Assembly (NCBI RefSeq): GCF_021347895.1
Contig: NC_067121.1
Location: 31,855,974 to 31,919,973, forward strand
Reading direction: 5' to 3'
From: Acanthochromis polyacanthus
Taxonomy: Eukaryota > Chordata > Actinopteri > Pomacentridae
DNA length: 64,000 bases
Below, one piece after another: positions 1 through 12,586 of this stretch. Position numbers and translations under genes: made by a program. Below the pieces are notes generated by a model. It made no database searches, was not told where the DNA came from, and worked only from the letters and a program-made list of their open reading frames with translations. The first letter of the stretch is position 1, and each line of letters opens with the position of its first letter.

Positions 1-1374
1 TAAAAAGTCCTGGTTGTGTCTTTTCCTGATTATTTTCAGCTTATTTACAAAAGAACAAATGGAAAACGCTTAGTATTGAATGAAGATATTTGTTAACTCA
101 TTGATTTTTTTTTAATGTTTTTTTTTTCCTGAAAGATTTAGGAAATCTTTCTTGCCATCAGCAGTCAGGGTATTCAATTCAAAATTAAATGGATAAGAAC
201 CCTGACAATTGAATTTCCCTTTGGGGATGAATAAAGTGATTCTATTCTGTTTTATTATGAATGGAACAACAGAACACATTTTGGACAATAACTGTGCAAT
301 TGCAGTATGAGCTCATATACTTAAAGGCCCAGAAAACATTTTTCTTTTAGCTTCTAATTAGGTACACATGACAAATTAGTTTGTTTGCGCTGCATTTAAA
401 TCACAAAATGATGGCGACTATAGAGAGCCTGCCCTCTTTAAGTCAGCTAGGAATTAAAACACCAACACAATCCTGCAGAATATTATTTTTTATGCTTTAG
501 CTACTAATAAATGCTATTATTGGTTTTATTTTATGATATTTTTTAACTTCAAACTTTGTATATTTATTCAGGAATATTTAGGGTTGTAGATATTACATAG
601 TCAAACGATTTGATTTATGTAGCAGAGTTAAACATAATAAAATGTGACCAAAGTGATGCACAACAACTGTCAAATATAATGAATGATTAAAAAGCAGAAA
701 AAATGTAACTATTTGAACAAACGTTATCAAAGTCTTTGTATGATATATAACAAGGGTGCTCATTAGGAGTTTACAACCAATTAAAATTGAATTTAAACTG
801 TAAAAGCCAACAAATAAAAATATGTTTTCATATATAATAGGCATCTCCATACATATATATATATAGTATATTCATGTATATATGGGGTTGTACCCCTGAT
901 TTAATCCGAGACATTTCTTATTTAGCATCTACAAACAACCAATGCCGTTTTCTGAGATAAGTGTTGTAGATTAGCTGTAATACCTGGTGGTTCCTACGAT
1001 AGGAGCCTCACTGTTTAACTAGTAAAGGAGCACAATGATAAAGACTTCCATGACCTCAGTCAGAAGAAGAGTGTTAAATTAGTCTTGAATAACTGGATAA
1101 ATAAAGTCAGCATTTCTAAATTTAAGTTGAACATTTCATACCCACTTTTTTGCCTTTTTCCATGGAATAACAGAAGTTAGGTATAAAATGATCTCATTTC
1201 TAATCCGTTACCGACTTCTGTGGTCAGGCTCGATCCCAATCTTTGGATCCTCCCTAAAGTATACTATAGTTTACATACATGGTATTTGAAACCACACTTT
1301 CACAGGCTTTAACACATCTACAATAATCCAGTTCCTTTAGCTAAAAGTCTGATTTGGTCTAACTTTCCTCATAG
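1..1374 (+). other. lrp8: lrp8 intron (3' part)
   Basis: AT-rich intronic DNA ahead of the first lrp8 exon in the window. It holds poly-T runs and a short TA-rich stretch near 853-870. I see no exon or clear transposon in it. It ends at a tandem acceptor (tagcag, 1372-1377). Confidence 0.6.
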
Positions 1375-4300
1375 CAGCTCCGAGAAACGACATGGCAGCA
1401 ACATCCTCACCTCCTGGATTCACACCAGGCTCCAGAGCGATTGACGCTGAGGACTTTCCTGTCCCCTCAGTGGGAGTATCACAGGCGGATGCTGTCCCCC
1501 ACTTGGCCACAGCTCCCTCTGGATCCCCCGAGCCCCTCACACCCCTCAGCACACTCAAGACTGTATCCTCTCAGGAGTCAAAGGCTCTGGGCTCCCACTC
1601 CACCGCTACAGCCATGGTCATCTCCACCACGCCTGCAGGGGACAGCAGCGTCTCTCAGCACTGTAAGTGGATTCTGAATTGAGAAAATGCTATAAGTAAA
1701 TGCCATTTAGAGCTTTGAGGAACAGTGTTTCAAGATTTATCATTTCAATAGCTTCAGCCCTGTGTGATTTACACGTCATTGGTCCTCTGTATAAAGTGCA
1801 GAGTGTCACAATTGGGTTTTACTTGGAGATCCGCAGTGCTCATGATGAAGCGCCGCTTTCACCTGAGAGGCCTCATCTCCTGCCAAGTACCACATCCTAT
1901 GGTTCTCCTCGCACTCATAATGTAGCTATCAGCCTCACCCTCACCGTAATGATGACATTAAAGTGAGGTATCTACAAGCCCCAACAACCACAGTCAACCG
2001 GCTTTAGTAGGAGTGATGGATTGTACCTCGTCACCTTGAAAATGTCGTCATTCCCTCCATAAATTGTGCTGCGTGTGGGCAGGAGTGTGTTGGATGTGTG
2101 CGATAGAGGTGTACACAAACAAGTGTGTTGGTGAGTATGTTGTATGCAAATGAGCTAAGAAGTGACACTGGAGCCTAATGGAGCCTGGATAGATGGAGTG
2201 CAGAAGGTCAGGGGTGCTGTGAAGGTCACAGTGTGGCAAATACCAAGTAACACATCATTTTTCCCTCCCACTTTCAATTTCATCTTCTTCCGTTCCATCT
2301 GTCTTTGCAAAATGCTCACGGCCGTGCACGCATGATCACGCCGTCTCTGTTTTATCTCCCCTCTCCTCCACCGACTCACCCTTCCTGACTTCCCTGCTTA
2401 TCTCTAATTCTCTTTCTCACATTTTTTCCCCTATGCACACTTTCTTGCTCCTCTTTTCTCACTCGTTTCTTGTCTCTGTGCAGCTGGAGGCGAGCATTTC
2501 CTTCTGGGCGAGAACCTGACAGTGGCCGTTTTGGGAGTGGTCATCCCCATCGGTAAGCTTCCTGCAGCTTCCTTGTCTCTATTTGTCTGTCCACAATGAA
2601 GGGCTGCAGGGTGGCGTATCACCGCTGTCTATCTGCTGCCTATAGCCTCCGTTTGTTGTCCATTCCCACTGACCCTGCCGTGACAGGATGAGAGAAGCCT
2701 TCCCCACAGGTCCACCTTCGCTGAGGTTTCTCAGGAATCATTTTCTGTGCGTCTGACATTGCTGCCACGCTGCATTATTCACTTCACATCGTGTTGTTGT
2801 GTTGGGTTCTGCTACAGCAAGAACTCCTTGTCAGCAGAGCTTTTTAGCCTACTGGAGTGCATCAGGATTGATTGGTTAATGTAAATTTAAAAAAAAAGAC
2901 GCCAATCTTTCCATGCACAGTACTTAGAGCAGTCACTGTGGTGGCAGAGTCTGTTTAATTTCAGAAAAAAAGATCCTTGATTTTAGACAAAAGTAAACAA
3001 AATCAGCATCTAATTTTTAGTCAGCGTATCAATTTTCGGACATTGGCTCCATGAATTTGGCTGAAACATAATAATCATTCAGTGTGTTCATGTATTTTAG
3101 ACACACAAGATGTTGTCTCAAAATAATGAGGTTAAACCTGAATGCCAGAGACAGAAAGTGAGCGCCTCAACTACACTGGAAAAAATGTAAGAAAATGCAA
3201 TATTCTGGTACTTGAGGTGCCAAATTATAATATACAGTAAAAAAAAAGAATCTACCCTTCTCCTATAAATATAGTAAAATGTAGAATTAAAGTACATTTT
3301 CTAGCCTTAGTTAGGGGCTCGGGGCTGCAGCATGCAGCCCGAGCCACTATTGTTCTCCTGTTGGCGTTTATTATTCTTCACGTTTCCGCCATTTTTCGAT
3401 TCGCTTCTCGTCCTAGGCCTTTGAGAAAACCAAAGCAAATTATACATCAAAACGTGCGGCTTCATCGGGAATAGTGTGCTATGACTTTTCTAAGACATTC
3501 GTCATTTTATCGCAGAATTATTCGCAAAAAACTGCGAAAAAAGTCCCATAGGAAATGAATGGGGACTGAAAAAAAATGGCCTTGAAAAATCCACTGTTTT
3601 CCAAACGCCACTGCTTCGCCATACATTCACCTAGAAACTTCATTTAACCATCAAAACGCAGTGATTTTTCTTGTCTCCGCAGGAATGGAGTTTATGTCAG
3701 GCTGAGATTTACAGTTTTTGATCAGTGAGTCCTCAAAAAAGTGAAAATTCTCAAAATCTGCTCTGGTTAGAGTGCGGCATGTCAGTTGGTAGAGTGGAGG
3801 AGAGGTGAAAAATTCGCCTGAAAATTTCACGATCGCATCGCCCTCACGACCAAACGATAAAAGTTAGGGGAATGAAATTCGGTCAGATTGTAGACAAATT
3901 TCCTGGGATTCAAATGAATCCAAGTTTGAAGACCTAGCTCTTTCTGAAGTGAAATGGTTGGCAGCAGTTTAGACCAAAGTCACACCGTTCTCTCCATAAG
4001 AACCAATGTAAACTGAATCATCTGCCTCATGGAGGGACAGTGTTTTTTAAATCGCTGTAACTCGGTCATTTCTCACAATATTTGAAAAATAATTACATTT
4101 ATGGAAAGCCACAGCCTTCCTCTCGCTCACGGTCATTTCGGTTTTCAGCTAGCATTCACGGTTAGCCCACAATTAGCGCCAGAACGAGACGTTGCGCGCT
4201 GCTGCTGAGAAGCACTTTTCTGCTGTCTGTGGCAGGCACCGTTGCTATGGGGGCCCATAGCAACCGCCCTTACACACGCGCAGGCATGCTCCCACGCACA

Positions 4301-7252
4301 CACACAGACTCATTGGAGTGCCACACCCACCTTCACAGCCAATACCTCCACAGGAGCTGCATTTCAGCCTGAAAATCAGTTCAACCTCCCAGCTTCACAC
4401 AGCCTTTAGAGCAGGGGTGTCAAACTCAGTTCCAACACACCTGATTCAAATGATCGGGCTCGTTATCAGGCTTCTGCTGTGCTTGATGATGAGCTGATTA
4501 TTTGAATCAGGTGTGTTGGAAGAGGGAAACATCTAAAACATAGAGGATAGTGAACCTCCAGGAACAGAGTTTGACACCCCTGCTTTAGAGTCACTCCAAT
4601 CCAAATTTTGACCAGGTCAGATGTTCTTGTCTCTGCCGTTCAAAATAAAAGCAGGACAAAATTTCTAAATAAAAGCCTGCGACGGAATGGAAACGCCAGT
4701 GAAACCTCTCAGCTTCACTCAGCCTTTTGAGTAATTCCAATCCAAATATTGACCAGGTGAGATCTTCCTGTCTTTGCCTTTTAAAATAAAAGCACAGCAC
4801 AATTTCAAAATAAAAGCCTGCAACAGACCAAAAAATGCCAGTTAAAACTCTCAGCTTCACACAGCCTTTAGAGTAACTCCAATCCAAATTTTGACCAGGT
4901 GAGATCTTCCCGTCTTTGCCTTTCAAAATAAAAGCACAGCAAAATTTCAAAATAAAAGCCTGTGAAAGACTGGAAATGCCAGTTAAACCTCTCAGCTTCA
5001 CACAGCCTTTAGAGTAACTCCAATTAATATGTTGACCAGGTGAGATCTTCTTGTCTCTGCCTTTCAAAATAAAAGCACAGCACCATTTCAAAATAAAAGC
5101 CTGTGACGGACCAAAAAATACCCCTCTCCTGCCCAGCTCCGGACATGCACCCATCCCGAGCCCCTCCCACGATTTCCGCGAGCGGGAATTGTCTAGTTTT
5201 TCATGAGTTCATTTCATGAGTTCATTTCAAGAGTTCATTAGGTTTATTTTTGGGCTTTTTGGTATTTAACAATGAACATTTACATGTGTAAAAACAATAA
5301 AATATCTCTATATATGTAATTCCCTTTATAGTCAGATAGATTGCCATTATGATAAATAATATACACAGTAGTAAAAACTCTATTTTAGATATTATGATTG
5401 CAGATATTGTACACAGATTAAAACACATTTATACAACTTTTTTGTTGCGAAAATCTTAACAGTTTGTGTAAAAATACAGAACCAATAATTGTTTTTAATA
5501 ATTATCAGCAGTTATGTTTAATTTTAGAGCAGTATTTCCATTGTTAGACTTAACTGTAATAGCTTCATTTATCAAATAAAAAGGAAATAGCTGTGAAATC
5601 AAGATAAATTTACAAATACATTTTTTAAGAAATTTAAATTTCATGGTTATTCGGCATTTCAATGATGATTTACATTAGACATGTAAATTCTGCTTTTTTG
5701 TAATTTTGTATGTATGATTAAAAAAATACAGAAAAAACTTGCAACATAAAACATCAAATTTCAGTGAAATCACGGATTTTTTTACAGTGTAGTTGATGAA
5801 GTATGTAAACACAGCATTGTTCTTTTTACAGTGTAACTGCTATTTTAAGAATGATCATGAAAAATGTATAATCGGACCTGAATTTGACTGCACGGCTTAC
5901 TATGTTTGTTCACGTTTTTATTGTAACACAAGAAAAAGCTTTTAAGATGAAGACTTGTGTGTTTAGCCAATGCAACATTATCTCAGTTACAGGGGTTGCC
6001 AGAGCGTAAAATTCCCCAAATTCAACAACCAGAAGGACAGAGCTGCTCTTTTTGAATCCAAACTCCAAGAGCATGCGTGCTTCATCTGCTGGGAAATACT
6101 TGTAGATGTCAACATCAAGCAGATCTGTTTTGAAATCTAACCCTGAATGTAATTTGGTAATGACGCACTGTTTGGTATTCCAAGTGTTCCTCAGATGCTC
6201 CTGGGTGTAGTTTGCTAGTAAGTCCAACATTCTGCAGAGCGCTTATTAGAGCAGTTAAACCCAATGTTTAATCCATGCAGTACACTATTGAGTACAAATC
6301 CCCTTTTTGAAGAGTGGCTGAGTAAAGTAAAGAATATTTTCTCTTAAGTAAACCAGCTGCTGTCCTGCTTTGAACCACTGGTTCTGAAAAAATAGAACGG
6401 CTGCAGAAAAAACAAGCACCAAATGATAATATTGAAGGAAATGATCCCTGCCACCGTGAGTCATCCAATTAGTTCAGATGGCCTGTTTTCATTATATTCT
6501 TAATCAGGTGAACATGCAGTGCACGGGGAAAAGATGCCAGTAGAGGCTTTTTGATGTAATTCGATGAAACAATATTAAATTACAATGATTATTCAAGGAC
6601 AGATTTGCTGAGATGAGTTGCCGAGAGACTGTGCAGTGATGGGCTAGTTCTGATAAGCACAGTTTAAAACTAACCTGGGCACTAATGGTGCTTCACGCAG
6701 CTGATTTACAGTCTGGGTTGGTTGGCGTATGACCTCACTTTGACCCCAGCCAGCGAGCCGCCCACACACAACCTGCCCTCTCTGTTACCCTGCATGCCTG
6801 TTGTGCTCCTCTCTGTGCCTGTCATCTCATGCCATGGACTCGTTCTGCCTCGTTAACGCTCCCCCCCCCCCCTTCCCCATGTCCCCGCCGCTGTGTGTTA
6901 AACGCATGCAGTTCCTATCGTTGCCACAGTGGTGTTCGGCCTGGTCTGCGCCGGAGCGTACCTGGTGTGGCGCAACTGGCGGCGCAACTCCACCAAGAGC
7001 ATGAACTTCGACAACCCCGTCTACCGCAAGACCACCGGCGAGGGCGAGGAGGACGAGATCCACATCGGCCGGACCGACGCCATGAGCCACCACGCGCACC
7101 ACCACCCCTACCCCCAGGGCGTCGGCATGGGAGTCGTCGGGGCAGGAGGGGGCAACTGCCCGCAGTTCATCGCCCTGCCTCTGGGGGGCAGCATGCCGGA
7201 CCCGGGGACTCACTGGTACACGGAGCAGCCAATGCTCTCGACCGCAAAGTGA
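1375..7252 (+). CDS. lrp8: Low-density lipoprotein receptor-related protein 8 (ApoER2), C-terminal exons, partial
   Basis: Three exons in consistent phase: 1375-1662, 2484-2552 and 6912-7252 (stop TGA 7250-7252). The first encodes a Ser/Thr/Pro-rich juxtamembrane segment, as in the O-glycosylated stem of LDL-receptor family proteins. The second and third encode one membrane helix ([10 protein letters not shown] joined to [15 protein letters not shown]), then a basic stop-transfer stretch and the cytoplasmic tail with the endocytosis and Dab1-binding motif FDNPVY. The text after it, [17 protein letters not shown], resembles the human LRP8 tail (acidic run then LHIGRT) rather than VLDLR. ApoER2 is the Reelin and apoE receptor that signals through Dab1. 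The ligand-binding and propeller exons lie left of the window. The tail ends in a His/Gly-rich stretch, and no separate exon for the mammalian proline-rich JIP-binding insert is visible. The last exon is strongly GC-rich compared with its surroundings. Confidence 0.9.
4345..5115. repeat. Tandem array of about 141-bp units inside the Helitron-like element
   Basis: The marker agcttcac recurs at 4391, 4711, 4853 and 4994. Intervals are 142 and 141 bp, and 320 bp for the first pair, which becomes 141 bp after subtracting the 171-bp hAT insertion and its 8-bp duplication. Units differ by point changes and the last is incomplete. Because 141 is divisible by three, the minus strand stays open across the units. 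I read this as a by-product of the array, not a gene. Confidence 0.85.
4412..4582. mobile_element. hAT-type MITE with perfect 8-bp target duplication
   Basis: A 171-bp element with terminal inverted repeats CAGGGGTGTCAAACTC and GAGTTTGACACCCCTG. It is flanked on both sides by CTTTAGAG (4404-4411 and 4583-4590). Eight-base duplications and CAGGG-type ends are typical of hAT transposons. It sits in the first unit of the 141-bp array, whose other units preserve the empty site. Confidence 0.92.
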
Positions 7253-8252
7253 CCCAGCAAAGGCGACTTCCTCTGGAGAAGACGGCCGCTCAGGCACACG
7301 CGCACACAGTGAGGTCAGAGGTGACTTTGGAGCGAGTTTTCTGAAGGGACGAACAACATATCATCGAGTGTTACATGCAGCCATTCACAGCCATGTCCTG
7401 TGCCAGTTTCCATCTTAAAAACAGCAGCATTAACACGACAAATTCTTTAAAAAATAAACCGTTTCATACCTTTTCCTGTGCTGGAGATGGATCTATCTTT
7501 TATCTCTGGCAAATGCTGAGAATTACTTACAGAATTATTAACGTGTGCTAATGTGCTCCTGACCTTCACCTAAGCTGGAAGATGGAGTTAGACCGGTTCC
7601 TCTTATGAGTCTTTTGCATTGATAACGGAGTGAGGTGTGTGCTGTGTGTCTTATATTTTGTGATGGGGCTAGTGAGAGACTGTGTTTTGTCCTTGATGTG
7701 TTAATTTAGGGTTTTATGTTATTCCTGGTGGGCCAGCGGAGCTCTGGGGACGCTGTTGAGGAAGGAGGCGCTCTGAAAGTGGGACAGCCCCGTGCGTTGA
7801 TGGGACAATCTGTACAGATTCATGTTAGAATCAATCACAAATGTCATTACTGGAGTTGTCTTATGGAGTCAACATAATTGTGGATGGATATCTTTATTTT
7901 TTATTACATATTGAGCGTTCTCTCTGATTCGGAGGCTTTCAGGGTGGAGTTGATGCAAGAGGTTGTGTTTTTTTTTTTTTTTTGTTCGACCGTCAACACC
8001 CTGGAGTTTGAGGAAAGTGCAGCAGGGTGGAAGGAAAAATGTAGTCATACAGTGTTTCGTTAGAGAGGATGTGAGGTCAAAGAGATGCGGGTTCATTACT
8101 GTGGCTTGTTTGGAAGTTAAATGAAAAGCAATAGACTGCAGCTTTTATGCAGCTGCAGTGCCGCCGTTTGAGGTTGACAAAACTCTAGAGTGTTAATAAT
8201 TTAATTTGATCACCTGCTTTTGACTGTGACAAATGCGCACATAAATACACAA

Positions 8253-8271
8253 GGGGGGGGGGGGGGGGGGG
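8253..8271 (+). repeat. Homopolymer G19 tract
   Basis: Nineteen consecutive guanines in the presumed lrp8 3' UTR. If transcribed, such a run could form G-quadruplex structure. It is also a likely site of sequencing or assembly length error. Confidence 0.9.
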
Positions 8272-8813
8272 TGCAGTGATGGCAAAATCCCCACTGTTCT
8301 CCCGAGGATGGCGACAACATGCACTACTTGCCCTCCGAAAAACACAAACGGCATGCATAATTGCTCACCGAGTGACAATGCAGCCATTCATTGTCACAGG
8401 CATGAGACACACGAGTAAACACACGTCGCACGCACACACTGGATTCCTGCCGTCCTCCTCCTGAGAGGCCCGATATGCGAGCAGACAGTTTGGGTTGGTG
8501 CCACGTGGGAGGGAGGGTGCGTGATGAGAACGATCCGTCATGTGGTCAGAGGAGGTTGAGACCAACTTGTCCCGTCAGTTCACACGTTTCATGCTGGTTT
8601 GGCCCCATCGTTTCCTCTATTACCCCATTATTACAAGTCTAGGTGTGTGTGAGTGTGTGTTCATTAATATGCATGTGTGCTAATGTTCATCCCACAGCCA
8701 TATTTGAACTGTTTTGTATGCTCTTTGTTGCACAACCCTCTTAGAATGCCTTCTGTATTGTGTATTGCATGGAAGAAAACAGTGTATGAAGTTGAGCGGA
8801 AGCGCGAGTACAT

Positions 8814-8843
8814 ATGTGTGTGTGTTTGTGTGTGTGTGTGTGT
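8814..8843 (+). repeat. (TG)n microsatellite
   Basis: An alternating TG dinucleotide run with one interruption. A shorter imperfect TG run lies near 8642-8660. Confidence 0.85.
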
Positions 8844-9425
8844 AAGAGAGTGTCTGACACTGGAAAAGCTTTGAGGGTGCTTTTTGATTCATTGGTTTGT
8901 ACATATGTTTTCATAAAGTTTTGATAATGTATTATATAATTATGTAAAAGACGAGCTGTACATAAGATTTTAGATAAAGTGTTGACAGGTATATTAATTT
9001 ATTTGTATAAAGGAGAGCACTGCATTCCCTGATTGTAACAAATCGGAATTATCCACCAAAGTGGTTTGTGTTGTTTCTTGCTGTGCATCATTTAGCATCC
9101 TTTTTGTGTGCTAACTCTCTTTCTTTGGTATCCCACATCATACATGGAGATCCTTCCCCTCCAAAAAAATCTCCCACATCTTTGTTTCCCGACCTTGGTG
9201 TTTAATAAGATGATTGATTTTTGTTTATTTGTGCCTTTTTGTTTACGTTTTCTCATTTTGCTCTAGTGTTTTTTGTTGTTTTTTCATGAAACAGACGGGG
9301 ATCAGCACTGTACATGCAATGATGGACTGTATTAAGACCAAACTGGTTCCACTTTTTGATTTTCTGTAATGGATTACTTTTGAATATCTCTATATATTGA
9401 TATATAAAATCTGACTGAAAACTTC

Positions 9426-12400
9426 CTCAGTCTGTGCCGTTTCATTTCCTTTGGCAGAATGCGGAGGGTATTTCAAAAAAATTGTGGCGTCACCAGAAAA
9501 CGATGCAAGAGAAAGATTTTTCTTGCATTATTTGTCAACATAGTGAGACGATGTTCAAGTTTGATTATCCCTTTATGAAAAGAGGTCAGAGATGCTCATC
9601 AACAGCATGTATGGCCTTTTCATCGCTCTGAAAATTGCATCCACACAGTTTGGGGAACAGATAGACTTCGGATGGTGCAGGTTGGGTCAGAAAAGGTGCA
9701 TGAGGCAACAGTTCAAAGCTACTTTTGGCTGCTTCTGCCACTTTGGACAGATGCATTGTCCCGGAGCAACAGCAACCAACTTGAAGGCCCTTTTTTCTTT
9801 GATTTCTTCAAACATTTGAGTTTATGTGGACAGAGACATAAGGCTTGATAGGATACAGTTATGCAGCAAAATAGGAGTTATGCCACTTTTCCAGGTGAGG
9901 CTGAGAACTTTTTGAAGTAACCTTGTATGTGTGAGTGATCGTAAACCTAGTACAAGTTTGTCATTTTATTTGTGGGTTCTATAAGAATGTGTTTACATGC
10001 TTTAATGTTATTTTTCCCCATGCTATGCATTACTGCACCGTCTTTTCTCACTCTTTCACTCTGTTTTAGCTCCTGTATGGTAACGTTGGTTGAGCACCAT
10101 AACTCAGCTCCTGTGAGTAAATGCAGAGAACAACGGCAACAGCAGAACCAACAGGAGTTACGCCACTCTAGTAAGCAAATAATGGTGCACTGTAAGGAAG
10201 CTGCTCTTTGTTTGTTTGAATGTGTGCCAAACTAGCTGCTTGGCATGCGTTATGCACATATATTAAAGTGTTCAGGCAGGTAAGGAGCAGTGTTTTCTGT
10301 GAGGGATAATCCTTTGGTCTAGACTTTGAGCTTTGTAAGTTTGCAAACCTTTTACATGCAGAAAAAAAGCTACATAGCGCACTAAAGAAAAGGGAAAAAT
10401 CCAAAAGCATAATACGCTCTTAGGCTTTTTAAAGCAAGACAGTTTGTCTGAACTGTTTCCATTTCTCTTGAACGGGTCACTTTAAAGCTGCACTAGCAGA
10501 TATTATATACACAACGGGTCAAATGGTTGTGTGTAATGTGAAAGGTTTTGCTCATAATGATACCACAGAGAATGATTCACTGACCTTGTAAGTCCCCTCA
10601 GCTCTATGAAACTTTAAAGCCTGCTTTGGCTCATTTGGCCCTTCTGGCTCAAATTCATTATTTGACTCAGTCTCACTTGGCCTTTTCCAGATGCTGCAGG
10701 CAGATGTTATCAGAGAAGACACTTTGATAATCTGAATGCGTGCACCCCGCTGAGAAACAAATGGCAGGCAAAGCAGGGAACTAGCCAGTAGATATTTATA
10801 GGTGTTTAGCAGCAAAGACCCTGATACTTCCTTTGGGTTGTGGTCAAAGACAAAAAAAATGAAAAACGACGTCTTGTCCACTTTTTTGGCTGGTGATGGC
10901 AAACATCAGGTCAAGGAAAGATGCGACAGAGAAAGACATTGCTGAGAGCATTCGACCGCGCTTGCATAAGGAAAAACATCAACCGACAGTAAATATTGTT
11001 GACGTTGGTCTGCCATTGATGATGTGTCTCTTTGAAGGTTGCCTGAAGGAATTGTGGAATATCACTGTCTCCTTTTGTTCGCTACACAATGGTCCAATGC
11101 ATCTCAAGGAGATGGGAAAGGAAACAATGAAGCACCTTTTGCTTGCCATTTATAGATTTTTGTCATGGCTGCCACTTGGCTACTTGAGGTCATTTCACTC
11201 ACAGAAAAGACTATTCAGCCATAACCATGGAGTTAGTCAAGATCAGAAGCTGAGAGAGTGCGTGAATGATCTGAAAGAGATGACTACGAACTCCAAAGCT
11301 GCCTGTGTGCCGCGAGTTGCAACCAACTACATGTAGTAAGTCAAATTATTGACTTTTAGTTTGCTTCAGGAAGTACTCAAAGTTCTTGACTTTTCTCCAG
11401 TTTTTGGTGTTGGCTCACAGTTGCCAAGTTAGAATATGTTGTGAGAAACATTTGCCGGAAATCTCTTATTTACAAAAGCGTTACGACCCTGAATACAGTA
11501 CTTTGTTGGCAGCAGCTGGAGCTTTGATTCTTCTTGGGGCCTCTAGTCTCTATAAGCTTTGCAAACCTGGATTTTGGCAGGTTATCCCAGTCTTCTTGGC
11601 AGATCCTGTCAGGCTAAATATATCACAGTAAAGTGAGGGGAAAAAAATACTTTTAGAAGCGCCTGCAACTACTGAATTCAGCATTGAAAACATAATAATC
11701 TTTAGACAATCTGACTGAGAAGATGCAGAAAGAAGCAAGAAAAAGCAAAGATGTATGGCGTTTTCTTACTGTTTTTCCTTCTCAGTGATGGAAAAATGTA
11801 CAGACGTATCCGTTTTCCATTAGCACATGCTTGTATTACCCACTATAGATTACTGGTTGTACCTGCCCAAGTAAAATACTGCAAAACCTCTGCGTGTATC
11901 CCCCACGCTGATGTGTTTTGCATTCAGCCACCGGCAAAGTGATTCATCAGCAGACAGAAAAACAGTAGTAGATAAATCCAGTCCATTATCATTATTAAAC
12001 CGGAGCGGGGCAAAAGCCTTCAAACTCAGTCTCCTTGTCGTACCACAGCCCATTAGGATATTATGTAATAAGTATTTTTTATTAGTCTGCTGGTGCCTGC
12101 AGCAGACAAAAGAGGTGACACGGATGTTCACTGCTGCACAAATAGGCTGACATGAACACCTTTGTTCATCGTGGCATGAAGGCCTGTTTGGGTGGGGGAT
12201 GGCTCGTTTACACCGTTTACACCTACACATCTGTGGAACATGCACATGCTGCTTCTATATGTGGTTACATTTTGTTTCACATGTGGGTCATCTGTTCAAA
12301 GCATTGTGCTTAATTTGCTGTACTCGCTTCATTATTGTGTTGCGGTGCTTTATCCAAGTCACTTGAGTAATAGAAACGGTGCCTATATGTGTGTGATCCC

Positions 12401-12586
12401 TATATCCATCTATCTGAGGATGTTTATTTGCTCAGGGTCATCACAGCAGGACGGTCAGTCAGCTCGGCATGAAGAAATCGAATGTGGTGGCTTTGCTCTC
12501 TCTGACAAAAATTCAGCATCTTCCCTTCATGTCTGCGCTCAATCCTTTTTGTCTTATCTCACAAACGTAATCTTAAATCCTTGCAG
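9426..12586. other. lrp8-kank4 intergenic region, left part
   Basis: No recognisable gene. The longest open frame (10893-11336, plus) has no family motif I know and is partly overlapped by an open frame on the other strand, so I treat it as chance. Composition is ordinary AT-rich DNA. Confidence 0.5.

Larger units (their letters stand above)
3306..5196. mobile_element. Helitron/Helentron-like non-autonomous element in last lrp8 intron
   Basis: The left end starts near GGGGCTCGGGG, followed by a near-perfect palindrome at 3316-3345. The right end has the short hairpin CCGC-GA-GCGG (5175-5184) and then CTAG (5193-5196) before a T run, which is the arrangement of a Helitron 3' end. The left GGGGCTCGGG recurs inverted near the right end (CCCGAGCCCC, 5156-5165), like the subterminal inverted repeats of Helentrons. 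I recognise the left sequence as a common teleost dispersed repeat. The class is an inference from end structure; no Rep/helicase coding sequence is present. Confidence 0.5.
7253..9425 (+). other. lrp8: lrp8 3' untranslated region (extent inferred)
   Basis: No coding exon is visible after the lrp8 stop. A proximal polyadenylation signal AATAAA lies at 7453-7458. AT-rich, TG-rich UTR-like sequence continues to about 9.4 kb, consistent with the long 3' UTR known for mammalian LRP8, but the distal end is a guess. It contains a 19-base G run (8253-8271), a poly-T tract near 7970-7983 and a TG microsatellite (8814-8843). Confidence 0.5.

Noticed and set aside
5910..6230. 106-residue minus-strand open frame in the lrp8 intron
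   Set aside because: No recognisable domain, located antisense in an intron with no splice partners. It could be an old transposon relic, but nothing supports naming it.
1375..7252. Gene called vldlr because of the shared NFDNPVY tail
   Set aside because: The sequence after the motif (RKTT, an acidic run, HIGRT) is LRP8-like; VLDLR has LKTTEED and a different short end.
6827..7297. 156-residue minus-strand open frame over the last lrp8 exon
   Set aside because: Shadow of the GC-rich lrp8 coding exon, in which stop codons are rare in every frame.
10893..11336. 147-residue plus-strand open frame between lrp8 and kank4
   Set aside because: No family motif, no homologue I recognise, no promoter or splice context, and an open frame on the other strand overlaps its start. 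Length is within chance for this much DNA.
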